27,314 nt of DNA from a virus: IMG/VR virus record IMGVR_UViG_3300037468_000141, positions 1 to 27,314 of that record; one strand, written 5' to 3'. Both the position numbers and the translations under genes were made by a program. This document shows, in pieces, positions 15,622 through 22,968 of this stretch. The notes below the pieces were generated by a model, which worked only from the letters and a program-made list of their open reading frames with translations, was not told the DNA's origin and did no database searches. Numbering within the stretch: position 1 is the first letter of the stretch; each line of letters begins with the position of its first letter.

Positions 15622-16656
15622 TCAGATCTCGGTGAACCTGAACCGTGGTGTCCACAGTCGGATCGCTCCTCTCGCCAGTCCCTCGGGCAGCGTCATCGCC
15701 ACCCATCCGTACTTGGTCCCTCCGGACGCGATGTCCCCGAGCGTGAGCGGCCCGGCCGTATAGGCCACGGCAGCGCCGCTCTGGTCCGATGCCGTCGTGA
15801 CGTACGCCCAGCCTGCGGCAGAAACGAACGTGATCGTGTTGCCGACCGGGCTGGTGCTCGTCTTGGCGAACACGATCTGCCAGCCCTTGAGGAGGTCGCT
15901 TGCGTCGACGTAGCCGTTGCCGCTCCCCCACTCGTAGATCGTCTCGCCGTCGAACTTCGCGGTGGCGATGCACAGCTGCCCGCCCACGTACACGTCGGCG
16001 GTGTAGTAGCTGCCAGCGCTCTGCCAGTTCGCGAAGGTGATGCCGTAGGAGGTGACGACAGCCAGCTTCGCTCTGGTGTCCGACGAGTGCGGCCCGATGC
16101 GGCAGACGGTCGTCGCCGCGTTCGTCCCGCTGTAGTACCCGGCCGGCAGCGCGCTCAGCTGGACGGTCCCGGCCGTGTCGCTCCCGGTGTTGACCACGGC
16201 GAACCGCAGCGTGTGTGCCTGACCGTCGTTCTTCGTGACCCCGAAGTTGAGTGCGTTCGTATCAACCCCACCGGCCGAGAGGTAGGCCCCGACGGTAATG
16301 ACGGCCTGGTTCCCGTTCGCGGTGCCGGACGAGAACACGATGCCGAGACCGGGCACGACGTTGTAGTGGACGGTCGATCCGTTCGCGACGATGCTCACCG
16401 GGGTCAGGTTGTGCCACGGATTCTTCGAGCCGAGGTCGGCCGTCACCGCCACCTGCGGTCCGGTGGTGAAGTTCAGCGTGTAGACGTCGGCCACGAGCTG
16501 CCCGTTGTACGCTCCCAGCTCGTAGCTTCCTTCTCCGAGATCGCGACGAGCGATGGACGCGATGGGAGTGCCGCTCACGTTGTAGAACCGAGGGCCGAGC
16601 GAGCCGACTGCGCTGCCAGCCTGTGCCGCCCATCTGATGTCGAGCGTCGCTGCCAT
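15622..16656 (-). CDS. Beta-rich tail surface protein, paralog A
   Basis: This 344-residue protein is rich in Gly, Ser, Thr, Ala and Val with few charged residues, the composition of a beta-sandwich virion protein. It aligns along most of its length with the protein encoded at 14406-15431. Shared landmarks in the same order are NPW-x-N, SIVANGST-x-x-Y, PGLGIV, the GAYL / GNYL turn, ALPAGYY / ALPGWYF, ITFANW / ITFADW, and a DA-x-D-x-L-x-G segment. It lacks any enzyme motif I know. The start follows GGAG with a six-base gap. A tail tip, fibre or appendage role is inferred from position after the tape measure. Confidence 0.7.
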   Translation of the reverse strand: MAATLDIRWAAQAGSAVGSLGPRFYNVSGTPIASIARRDLGEGSYELGAYNGQLVADVYTLNFTTGPQVAVTADLGSKNPWHNLTPVSIVANGSTVHYNVVPGLGIVFSSGTANGNQAVITVGAYLSAGGVDTNALNFGVTKNDGQAHTLRFAVVNTGSDTAGTVQLSALPAGYYSGTNAATTVCRIGPHSSDTRAKLAVVTSYGITFANWQSAGSYYTADVYVGGQLCIATAKFDGETIYEWGSGNGYVDASDLLKGWQIVFAKTSTSPVGNTITFVSAAGWAYVTTASDQSGAAVAYTAGPLTLGDIASGGTKYGWVAMTLPEGLARGAIRLWTPRFRFTEI

Positions 16657-16659
16657 GCC

Positions 16660-17097
16660 TCACTCCATCCTGACGAGGACGATGTGCGCCTCGTACACCT
16701 TGAGCAGCGCCGGGATGTCCGTCCCGGTTGCCGTCTTCTCCGGGTGATCGGCGACCATCGGTTCCCACTCCTGATCTTCGTCCGGGGCGAACGCGCAAAG
16801 AATCGTGGTGCTCGTGCCAGGTGTGATCTTCGCGTACATCAAACCGCCGGCGTCGCGCAGCTGCGTCAGCGTAGTCATATCGGCCGCCGTCAGCGTTCGC
16901 ACCAGCAGCTTGAGAAACTTCCTCGTCTGCGCGCCCTGATACTGCACGAGACAAGCCGTGTTCGGGATGGACCATGCGACCACCGTGGCGACGGACGACT
17001 CAGCGAACCGCTCCTCGACGATCGGCGGGTGTGGGAACAGCAGCTGAGCGGTACCCGCATAGTTCTCGATCCCGGTCTGCGTGCTCGTGAAGCTCAT
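16660..17097 (-). CDS. Tail protein after the tape measure
   Basis: This 145-residue protein overlaps the tape measure stop as ATGA. In siphophages this slot holds a distal tail or baseplate protein. The sequence mixes strands and helices (RKFLKLLVRTLTAADMTTLTQL; GGLMYAKITPGTSTTILCAF; LLKVYEAHIVLVRM) and ends in a strand. I do not recognise a family. Being shorter than usual distal tail proteins, it may be only their N-terminal ring domain or an unrelated adaptor. Confidence 0.6.
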   Translation of the reverse strand: MSFTSTQTGIENYAGTAQLLFPHPPIVEERFAESSVATVVAWSIPNTACLVQYQGAQTRKFLKLLVRTLTAADMTTLTQLRDAGGLMYAKITPGTSTTILCAFAPDEDQEWEPMVADHPEKTATGTDIPALLKVYEAHIVLVRME

Positions 17098-19430
17098 GGG
17101 ACCGCGCCTCCACCCTGGGGCACCAGACCGGCCATGTAGTCGTCGAACAGCTTCTGGAAGTTCGGCCAGGAGACCACGACCTCGGCGGGTACCTTGACCG
17201 GGTTCTCCTTCAACTCCTGCCGCAGCTCAACCAGCTTTCCGCGACCGGCGTCGATGCCTTCGCTGAAGCCTTTGGTGAAGCCTCCCTTGAGCGAGTCACC
17301 GATCGTGTACGCGACTCCGGTGTTCGGGTCGTTGAACTGGAACTTGATCTCCGATGCCAGGAACTCGTACTGCGGCCCGATCGCGCCGACCATGTCCACC
17401 TGCTTCTGCAGCTCCGGCGACACCAGTGCCAGCGCGCTCAGCATCTTCCGCGTCTCCTCAGGGATCTCCGTCCACCCCACCTTGTACTCGCCAAGCAGCG
17501 CTATCTCGTCGGTGAGAAGCGGCACCATGGAGTCCTGGATCTGCTTGCCGGATACCTGCATGGCGACCATGTCGCGGTAGTGCTGAGTGCGCGCTGCCAG
17601 CTTCGACAGAATGTCTTCCCTGGTGAGGATGCCGTACTCCTCGTGCAGCTTCGCGACGTAGTCGGCAGTCAACTTCGCCTTCTCGGTCGCGGCCGCGATC
17701 TTGCCCGCCGAGTCCGTTTCTTCTGCCGCGTTCCGCTCCCGCAGCGCCTGAGCCTCCTGGTTGTGCAAGGAAACCTGGCGAGCCAGCGTCGGATACATGG
17801 CCGCCATCTGCGCGGCGCTCTCCTTCGTGCGCTCCTTCGAGATGTAGTATTCGTCTCCGACAGCGCCCAGCTTCTCCCGCATCTTCTCGTAGCTGTTCCA
17901 GGTCGTCTCCCACAATTCCGAGTCGCCTCGCAGCTGCTTGGCGTACTCGCTCTCCTGGTTGGCGATCTGGCCGGTCAGCTTCAGCCATGTCTCCTGCTTC
18001 ATCAGCCACTCGTTGATCTTGCCGCCAGTCAGCCAGCCGATGTATCCGGCCATGACGACGAGAGCACTGCTCACCAGCCCGATCGCGGCCGCCATGCCTC
18101 CGACCGCACCTGTGCCACCCAGCATGATCCCGCCCAACCCAGTGAGCGGCGTGCGGACCAGGGTGAGCATCGTGGACAGGCCGCTGATCGCCAATGCCCC
18201 CGACGCGACCGACCTGTAGAACATCCCCGTCAGCTTCAGGCCCGGCCCTAGGGCGATGAGGAACAGCCCGACGTTGACGGTTGCTTCCTTCACGGCGGGG
18301 TCCCAGCCGTTGAACGCATTCGCCGCACCCGTAGCCGCTCCAGCCACGCTGTTCAGCTGCTGGATGAACACGGGCAGCGTCTCTTCACCCAGCTTGACCA
18401 TCGACCCGTGCAGGTCGGCGAGCGCCACCTTGTAGGCGTGCCCGGCCCCGGCAGCCTTAATGGCCATCGCGTCCGTGAGGTCCTTCCCGGTCGCGTTCGC
18501 GAGGCTGCGGGTGATCTCGGCGGTGGCCCCGATGTTCTTGCCCGCCATATTGAGCACGCCGGTTAGGGCGCGGATGTTGGGGAACATCGTGGACATCGCC
18601 TCTTCGTTCCCGGCGAAGGCGTCCTTTAGGGTAATGAGGACAGAGAGCAGCCCCTTCTCCCGGATCTGCGCCCGCAGCCCGCTCGCACTCAAACCAACAG
18701 ATTCCAGCAGGTCGTCGGCCTGGGACGTTGGGTCGATCAGGGTCGCCATGACCTGCCGCAGCGCCGTGACCGCCATGTGCGCGTCCGCGCCGAGACGCGT
18801 CATGGATGCGATGGAAGCGCCGACTTGATCCAGCCCGACGCCCATCTCGGACGCGATCGGCATTACTGCGCCGAGCGTGTCGGCGAGCGTCGACGTCTCC
18901 ATGTTGCCCTGGCGCACGGTCCACATCAGCTGCGCCACCACCTTGTCGGCCTGATCGGCAGCGAGACCGTAGGCATTCATCGCGGAGACAGTGGCGAATG
19001 CTACCGTCGCGGTCTCACCCATCCCTAGCGCGGCACCCATCGCGGACGCCTTGAGAGCCGCCAGCGCCCTCTCTCCGGTGAGTCCACCGGACGTGATGCG
19101 GAACATCGCATTCGCCAACTCGGTGGAGTTGATTCCGGTTTCGTGCGCCATCTGCTCGAAGTCTTCGCGCCAGGCGTTCACCTGCTCCTGAGATTGGTTG
19201 GCGAGGGTGACCATCTTGGTCATGCTGCTGTTAAACTCCATCGCCATCTTGGCCGACGCAAGTCCAATACCCAGCAGCGGTAGGGAGACGTAGGTGGATA
19301 GTCCAGAGCCCACCTTCTCCATGTCTCGGCCGGTCTGCTTCATCCGGCCCGCGACGCCTTCCATCGTGGTATTGAAGCTTCTGGCGTCGGCCGAGATCTG
19401 AACCAGGATGTCAGCTATCTTCAGTGCCAT
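17094..19430 (-). CDS. Tail tape measure protein
   Basis: This is the longest gene of the tail shaft block, 778 residues, matching the TP901-type tape measure family (PhageMin_Tail). The conserved core spans about residues 70-270: FEQMAHETGINSTELANAMF, then SAMGAALGMGETATVAFATV, GNMETSTLADTLGAVMPIAS, then VGASIASMTRLGADAHMAVT. A glycine-rich hydrophobic stretch near 420-465 (ending SSALVVMAGYIGWL) could enter the host membrane, as in other tape measures. Long helical segments follow. The start lies behind GGAGCGGGCG and overlaps the chaperone gene. At about 1.5 angstrom per residue the tail would be near 115 nm, an estimate from the general rule. Confidence 0.92.
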   Translation of the reverse strand: MALKIADILVQISADARSFNTTMEGVAGRMKQTGRDMEKVGSGLSTYVSLPLLGIGLASAKMAMEFNSSMTKMVTLANQSQEQVNAWREDFEQMAHETGINSTELANAMFRITSGGLTGERALAALKASAMGAALGMGETATVAFATVSAMNAYGLAADQADKVVAQLMWTVRQGNMETSTLADTLGAVMPIASEMGVGLDQVGASIASMTRLGADAHMAVTALRQVMATLIDPTSQADDLLESVGLSASGLRAQIREKGLLSVLITLKDAFAGNEEAMSTMFPNIRALTGVLNMAGKNIGATAEITRSLANATGKDLTDAMAIKAAGAGHAYKVALADLHGSMVKLGEETLPVFIQQLNSVAGAATGAANAFNGWDPAVKEATVNVGLFLIALGPGLKLTGMFYRSVASGALAISGLSTMLTLVRTPLTGLGGIMLGGTGAVGGMAAAIGLVSSALVVMAGYIGWLTGGKINEWLMKQETWLKLTGQIANQESEYAKQLRGDSELWETTWNSYEKMREKLGAVGDEYYISKERTKESAAQMAAMYPTLARQVSLHNQEAQALRERNAAEETDSAGKIAAATEKAKLTADYVAKLHEEYGILTREDILSKLAARTQHYRDMVAMQVSGKQIQDSMVPLLTDEIALLGEYKVGWTEIPEETRKMLSALALVSPELQKQVDMVGAIGPQYEFLASEIKFQFNDPNTGVAYTIGDSLKGGFTKGFSEGIDAGRGKLVELRQELKENPVKVPAEVVVSWPNFQKLFDDYMAGLVPQGGGAVP

Positions 19431-19728
19431 CGCCCGCTCCGATCCTCGCGTGCATCGCCTTCACGAGTTCCAGTTGGTCCTGCCACTTCTGCTTCCTGGT
19501 TGGCTTCGTTCCTCCCATCGATGGCATGAACTCCCACGGCGTCCGCTTCACGCCAGCCAATGCGGCAAGACCCACACACACCAGGGCTGGCCCGAACTCC
19601 TGCCGCAGATCCTGCTGGTGCCGGATGCGGCCGAGCAGAACGAACTGACGCGGTGTCATGCCCCAGAACTCCTCGGAGGAGATCCCGAGATACATCCTGG
19701 CAGTAGCCCACAGCCCCTCCCACGTCAA
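19411..19728 (-). CDS. Tail assembly chaperone (second), TTG start
   Basis: This 105-residue protein shares the sense and pattern of short chaperones of the Phage_TAC/TIGR02216 kind: W-x-x-L...LG-IS-x-EEFW-x-MTPRQF. The domain begins exactly at the TTG at 19726-19728, which overlaps the preceding stop as TTGA, so I chose this start even though the frame is open further upstream. The C-terminus is basic (KPTRKQKWQDQLELVKAMHARI). It ends 20 bases inside the tape measure start. Many phages join the two chaperones by -1 frameshift. No canonical slippery heptamer is visible here, so restart at TTG seems more likely. Confidence 0.65.
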   Translation of the reverse strand: MTWEGLWATARMYLGISSEEFWGMTPRQFVLLGRIRHQQDLRQEFGPALVCVGLAALAGVKRTPWEFMPSMGGTKPTRKQKWQDQLELVKAMHARIGAGDGTEDS

Positions 19729-20060
19729 CCGAGGGCTGCTTCCGGGTGAGGGTCCTCGGCTGTGTCGAGATCCTCCTTCTTCGGGTAGGAACCAGCCATC
19801 GCCTCCGTCACGGCGACGAGGACGGCTGGTAAGTATTGCCCGACGATGATGCCGGTTTCCTCCAGCGTCAGCTTCGGGTCGGTGCGCTTCCACGAGAGCC
19901 AGCAGAGCGCCCTCATCCCCTGCATCGACATGGCCTGCTGCGGGTCGATGAGGAGGTTCAGGCCGGTCACCTTCTCCACATCGCACAGAACGTTGAAGTC
20001 GATGCGCAGCTCACGCAGGCGGTCCGCTGGTACGACGACCGAGAAGAACCCCGAGTCCAC
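19725..20060 (-). CDS. Tail assembly chaperone (first)
   Basis: This 111-residue protein lies between the tail tube and the tape measure, where tail assembly chaperones (lambda G-like) are encoded. It starts at a GTG behind TAGGAG. It is helical and acidic: LRELRIDFNVLCDVEKVTGLNLL resembles the N-terminal part of chaperones that begin with a 'lRyd.nalc.lE..tG' segment, and MSMQGMRALCWLSWKR follows it. The stop TGA overlaps the TTG of the second chaperone frame, which is shifted -1. The two may be translated by coupling or by frameshifting. Confidence 0.75.
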   Translation of the reverse strand: MDSGFFSVVVPADRLRELRIDFNVLCDVEKVTGLNLLIDPQQAMSMQGMRALCWLSWKRTDPKLTLEETGIIVGQYLPAVLVAVTEAMAGSYPKKEDLDTAEDPHPEAALG

Positions 20061-20069
20061 GGGGTACTC

Positions 20070-20501
20070 CTATACGCCGAAGGACGGCGCGGGATCGCCA
20101 GTCGGCAGCAGCTCCACGTCAGCGGTCAGCACCCCGTCCACCGGAGCCTTCGGAGCGACGTTCACGACGTACGCCGCAAACTGATAGGTTGTGGTCCCGG
20201 GGTCCGGGAAGATGATGCGGAAGTTCCGCTTCGTCCCGTCGTTGACGTCCTTGATGAGTCCGGTCAGGTGATCGTGCGTTGCGTCGGACGGGTCGAAGTT
20301 GATCGAGAACTTCACGTTCTCCATCCCCTTCAGGCCGGGGATGCTCACTTTCCAGTCGCTCGTCTGGACGCTCGCGTCGTGCGTCTCGCGCATGACGGTG
20401 AGCCCCTCGATGTCCCCGAGCTCGCCGACGGTGGCGAAGACCTCGGTAGGAGCGCCATTGCCGATCTGGATTAGGGTGCCATGAGATCCGAGTGTGGTCA
20501 T
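20070..20501 (-). CDS. Major tail tube protein
   Basis: This 143-residue protein has the pattern of siphophage tail tube proteins. It has an N-terminal arm, then TVGELGDIEGLTVMRETHDA (the first strand-loop), a central segment SINFDPSDATHDHLTGLIKDVNDG (the helix common to tube proteins), NFRIIFPDPGTTTYQFAAYVVNV, and a final TADVELLPTGDPAP typical of the last strand. It starts at ATG behind AGGAGGTGACGC, a very strong site that suits an abundant protein. It is followed by the chaperones and tape measure in standard order. Confidence 0.85.
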   Translation of the reverse strand: MTTLGSHGTLIQIGNGAPTEVFATVGELGDIEGLTVMRETHDASVQTSDWKVSIPGLKGMENVKFSINFDPSDATHDHLTGLIKDVNDGTKRNFRIIFPDPGTTTYQFAAYVVNVAPKAPVDGVLTADVELLPTGDPAPSFGV

Positions 20502-20512
20502 GCGTCACCTCC

Positions 20513-20872
20513 TCACTTGCCGGTCCACGAGTCGGGGAGGCGCAGCACGCAGAGCATCACGTCGGCCGCGGCGCAGTCGATCAGCAACTGCCCGCCGCTA
20601 TCCCATCCCTGGCGCGTGAACGGTCCGAAGATCCGCTTGTTCGCTGCCGGGATCGAGAACGACATGTCCTTGGTGCGCCCGTACGGGTCAGCTACGCTGG
20701 TGAACGTGACCGTCTGCGCCCCGACGTTGGTGTTGTCGACCAGTACGATCTCTCGCCCGGTCAAGGTCACCTGGTTCTTCAGCGCGGCGTCCGCTGCGGT
20801 CCACGTCAGCGCCACGCCGTCGTAGTCCCACGGGCCACCGCAGACGATTGCTGTCAATGCAGTTCTTGCCAT
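20513..20872 (-). CDS. Small conserved virion-type protein
   Basis: This 119-residue beta-rich protein starts at ATG after GAGGAG. The sequence pattern (ALTWTAADAALKNQVTLTG, then REIVLVDNTNVGAQTVTFTS, GRTKDMSFSIPA, and an aromatic KRIFGPF) resembles a group of short phage structural proteins, seen near capsid or tail genes, that fold as a small beta sandwich. It sits between the zinc-finger gene and the tail tube gene. A decoration or tail-surface role is possible but not shown. Confidence 0.55.
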   Translation of the reverse strand: MARTALTAIVCGGPWDYDGVALTWTAADAALKNQVTLTGREIVLVDNTNVGAQTVTFTSVADPYGRTKDMSFSIPAANKRIFGPFTRQGWDSGGQLLIDCAAADVMLCVLRLPDSWTGK

Positions 20873-20873
20873 C

Positions 20874-21146
20874 TCACTCCTCCTTCGGTTCGATCAGTTT
20901 GCCGTCCGGTCCTACCAGCCCAGACGGAGTTGGTCGTGGCGGCTGGTGCCGCATCGCCCAGTGTTCCCAGAACGTCCTCTCGCTCAGCGAGTTGAATCGA
21001 CAGCGGCTGCACTGGAACAGCTCCTTGCCTTTCCAATCCCCGAGCTCGTACACTGCCTCCCTGCGTACCTTCTCGATCGGAGCCTCCACGATCGGCTTGA
21101 CCACAGGAGCGCGCATCGCCTTCGCCTTGGACCTTATCTCGCTCAT
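20874..21146 (-). CDS. C2H2 zinc-finger protein in the neck/tail block
   Basis: This 90-residue basic protein starts at an ATG behind GGAGGTGTC; a longer upstream frame lacks a ribosome site. Residues 1-40 are rich in Lys/Arg/Pro. Residues 46-67 form a C2H2-type zinc finger: CSRC at 46-49, then twelve residues, then His62 and His67 (HWAMRH), with hydrophobic residues between. The C-terminus (PSGLVGPDGKLIEPKEE) looks disordered. The start overlaps the tail-terminator stop as ATGA. It could be a minor structural protein using zinc for folding, or a DNA- or protein-binding factor. The motif is clear, the role is not. Confidence 0.65.
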   Translation of the reverse strand: MSEIRSKAKAMRAPVVKPIVEAPIEKVRREAVYELGDWKGKELFQCSRCRFNSLSERTFWEHWAMRHQPPRPTPSGLVGPDGKLIEPKEE

Positions 21147-21535
21147 GACACCTCCTTCCATACCTCGAAGTTCGCCCCTGCGACCCATCGGTTGTTCTCG
21201 TCCCGCTCGATGACGAACGGCGTCTGCATTGGATTCACTGCGAGGTAGGTCACACCGCCGACCGCAGCGTTGCGGATGACGGATAGCGTCTTCCATGCGG
21301 CCCATGCCGCCGCCATTGCTTCGTCGACCAGGGGCGCCCTAGACGACAGTTGGAACCGTGGCCGCTCGAAGGCCGGCATCGCGCCCCCGTGCGTGTACTC
21401 TGGCGCAGCGCCCTCATATCCGCGAAGTGCGATGCAGACGTCCGGCTCGTCGGGCAGCTGATAGAGGAACAGCGTCGAGCCGAGCGTCCCATGTCCCGCC
21501 CCCTGCAGCAGCAGTCCCAATTCCTCCAGTACCAT
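21143..21535 (-). CDS. Probable tail terminator / minor capsid protein
   Basis: This is a 130-residue alpha/beta protein in the slot where siphophages encode the tail terminator that caps the tail tube. The pattern of an N-terminal helix (MVLEELGLLLQG), a strand carrying LFLYQLPDEPDVCIALRGY, PRFQLSSRAPLVDEAMAAAWAAWKTL and PFVIERDENNRWVAGANFEVW resembles the family described as 'minor capsid protein from bacteriophage'. I chose the ATG at 21533-21535 because GAGGTGA precedes it. An in-frame GTG two codons upstream, overlapping the previous stop, is also possible. The final strand with an aromatic VW near the end is typical. Confidence 0.7.
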   Translation of the reverse strand: MVLEELGLLLQGAGHGTLGSTLFLYQLPDEPDVCIALRGYEGAAPEYTHGGAMPAFERPRFQLSSRAPLVDEAMAAAWAAWKTLSVIRNAAVGGVTYLAVNPMQTPFVIERDENNRWVAGANFEVWKEVS

Positions 21536-21537
21536 CT

Positions 21538-21945
21538 TCACCTCTTGGCGTACCGACGAAAGGCGGTCGAGATCTCACCAGCCACGGCAGCCCCGATGTC
21601 CTTACTACGCTTGATGGCCGGACTCTCCAGGTACTTCGCCTGCCGTCCTGGCTTGTGGTGGAAGCTAAGGTTCTCGTGCTGCACCACCGCGTAGGGAGCC
21701 GCAGGACCACCGTAGCCCAGGTTGACCGTAACCCTCGATCCGGTGATGACCGGATGCGCGACGTAGCCCGTGGAAGCCAACACGCCGTGCAGGATCGGCA
21801 CGATGCGCTTCGAGTCGGTCATGATCTGATTCGCCACCTTGTACAATCCTCGCGCCGCAGCCTTCGGACCCTCCGAGCGTAGCTTCTTGAACTGCAGCGC
21901 CGTCCGCTCGACGTTTTTGACCTGAACGACGACACGGACGCTCAC
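21538..21945 (-). CDS. HK97 gp10-like neck protein
   Basis: This 135-residue protein matches the HK97-gp10_like family. Features are an N-terminal strand with a Lys/Arg helix (KNVERTALQFKKLRSEGPKA), then a helix ending in SKRIVPILHGVLASTG, then VTVNLGYGGPAAPYAVVQHE followed by HHKPGRQAKYLESP, the conserved core. It starts at GTG in a GTGA overlap, behind GGAG eight bases upstream. It is needed for joining head and tail, and its place between head closure and tail terminator is standard. Confidence 0.85.
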   Translation of the reverse strand: MSVRVVVQVKNVERTALQFKKLRSEGPKAAARGLYKVANQIMTDSKRIVPILHGVLASTGYVAHPVITGSRVTVNLGYGGPAAPYAVVQHENLSFHHKPGRQAKYLESPAIKRSKDIGAAVAGEISTAFRRYAKR

Positions 21946-22259
21946 AGCATGATCTCCTGATGGTGGGTGCCATACTCGTCCGGGAACGTGCGGGTCGCCA
22001 GGATCGGCGGCCGAGTCCCATCCGGCAGCGTGATCCGATCCACGCTCCTGATGTTGTTGTCGCCGAGCACGTAGATGGTCGTGGTCGAGACGACCTCCTG
22101 CCCGCCGGCGCCTCGGGTGAACCGCTCCTGCCCGACGACCCGTGCCGATAAGCTCGTCGGCAGCGCGAATGACGCGGCGCCGTACTCATCGGTCCCGGTC
22201 CGCCGCTCCAGATGGATCGTGTGCACCATGAGATCGGCGAACGGGCTGACCGGGCTCAT
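21942..22259 (-). CDS. Head-closure (head-tail joining) protein
   Basis: This 105-residue beta-rich protein has the size and pattern of head-closure adaptors (Phage_H_T_join; HK97 gp7 / SPP1 gp16 type). It opens with MVHTIHLERRTGTDEYGAAS, the usual 'vtv.r.t..D.yG' opening of the family, and ends in strands carrying the RPPILATRTFPDEYG segment. ATGA overlap with the connector gene and GTGA overlap with the gp10-like gene mark tight coupling of the neck proteins. Likely job: plug the connector ring and receive the tail. Confidence 0.75.
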   Translation of the reverse strand: MSPVSPFADLMVHTIHLERRTGTDEYGAASFALPTSLSARVVGQERFTRGAGGQEVVSTTTIYVLGDNNIRSVDRITLPDGTRPPILATRTFPDEYGTHHQEIML

Positions 22260-22918
22260 ATCATCCTCACCGAAAGCAACGCCCGCGCGGCCGACGGAAG
22301 CGCCTCGATCCGGACACCGGCCTGAGTCGATGCCCGGTCCGCGTTCTCCTGGTACTCGATGACGAGATCCCCGACCTTCTTCGACTTGATGTCGCCGCCG
22401 CCGCGGGTCGACTTCATCAGAAAGTCGCTCGCGGTGATGATCGCCGCCTGCTCAATCGACGCCGGGAGCGTCGCCCCGGACTCGCCGGGCAGCAGGAACC
22501 CGGCCGTGTACTCGACCGTGTAGAGCACCGTCTCGGTGCCGTGGATGGTCGCCGGCTCGACATCCCAGCCGATCCACGCGCTCCGGTACCAACCGACCTC
22601 GCGGTACAGCGTCCCGACATCGGGATCCTCCACGACGTAGTCGGTTATGGGTTCGCCGTCACATAGCACTGACGCCACGGAGATGATCGGAGTCTGCGAT
22701 AGCAACAGGGCTGGATGATCGGCCCCGCGGACAGTCTCCGTGTAGGTCTGCCGCGCGTAGATCCTGTTTGAGTACCGCTCGATGGCGTCGCTGACGGCAT
22801 GAATGAGCTTCTCCAGAAACGGGTCCAACGAGTCATCCGTCACTCCCAGAGCCTCACGCACAGCCGACACCGTGGTCAGATCCCGTTCGGCCGCCGGAGT
22901 TTTGATTGTCAGCGCCAT
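22256..22918 (-). CDS. Head-tail connector, gp6-like
   Basis: This 220-residue protein resembles the HK97 gp6 / SPP1 gp15 connector family (Phage_connect_1), which forms a ring under the portal. The N-terminus is helical (LTTVSAVREALGVTDDSLDPFLEKLIHAVSDAIE), followed by RYSNRIYARQTYTETVRG, a hallmark of these proteins. A beta region comes next (LYTVEYTAGFLLP), then a C-terminal helix. The start follows GGAGGCCGGCG. The stop overlaps the next start as ATGA. Family call rests on motif pattern, length and gene order. Confidence 0.85.
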   Translation of the reverse strand: MALTIKTPAAERDLTTVSAVREALGVTDDSLDPFLEKLIHAVSDAIERYSNRIYARQTYTETVRGADHPALLLSQTPIISVASVLCDGEPITDYVVEDPDVGTLYREVGWYRSAWIGWDVEPATIHGTETVLYTVEYTAGFLLPGESGATLPASIEQAAIITASDFLMKSTRGGGDIKSKKVGDLVIEYQENADRASTQAGVRIEALPSAARALLSVRMI

Positions 22919-22930
22919 CGCCGGCCTCCA

Positions 22931-22957
22931 AGAAAGGGGCGGAGACGGCTCCGCCCC
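22931..22957 (-). terminator. Intrinsic terminator after the head gene block
   Basis: On the minus strand a perfect nine-base-pair stem, GGGGCGGAG / CTCCGCCCC, with a four-base loop (CCGT) is followed by TTTCT. It lies between the head-fibre-like gene and the connector gene. The U-tract is short, so termination may be partial, lowering neck and tail transcripts relative to capsid. The connector's ribosome site (GGAGG) follows immediately. Confidence 0.75.
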
Positions 22958-22968
22958 GGTGGTTGATG

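Noticed and set aside
9756-16656. Diversity-generating retroelement target in the tail genes
   Set aside because: No reverse transcriptase or template/variable repeat pair was seen in the window.
15481-17139. Plus-strand open frame of 552 codons
   Set aside because: It runs antisense to paralog A and its neighbours and is Arg-rich without motifs.
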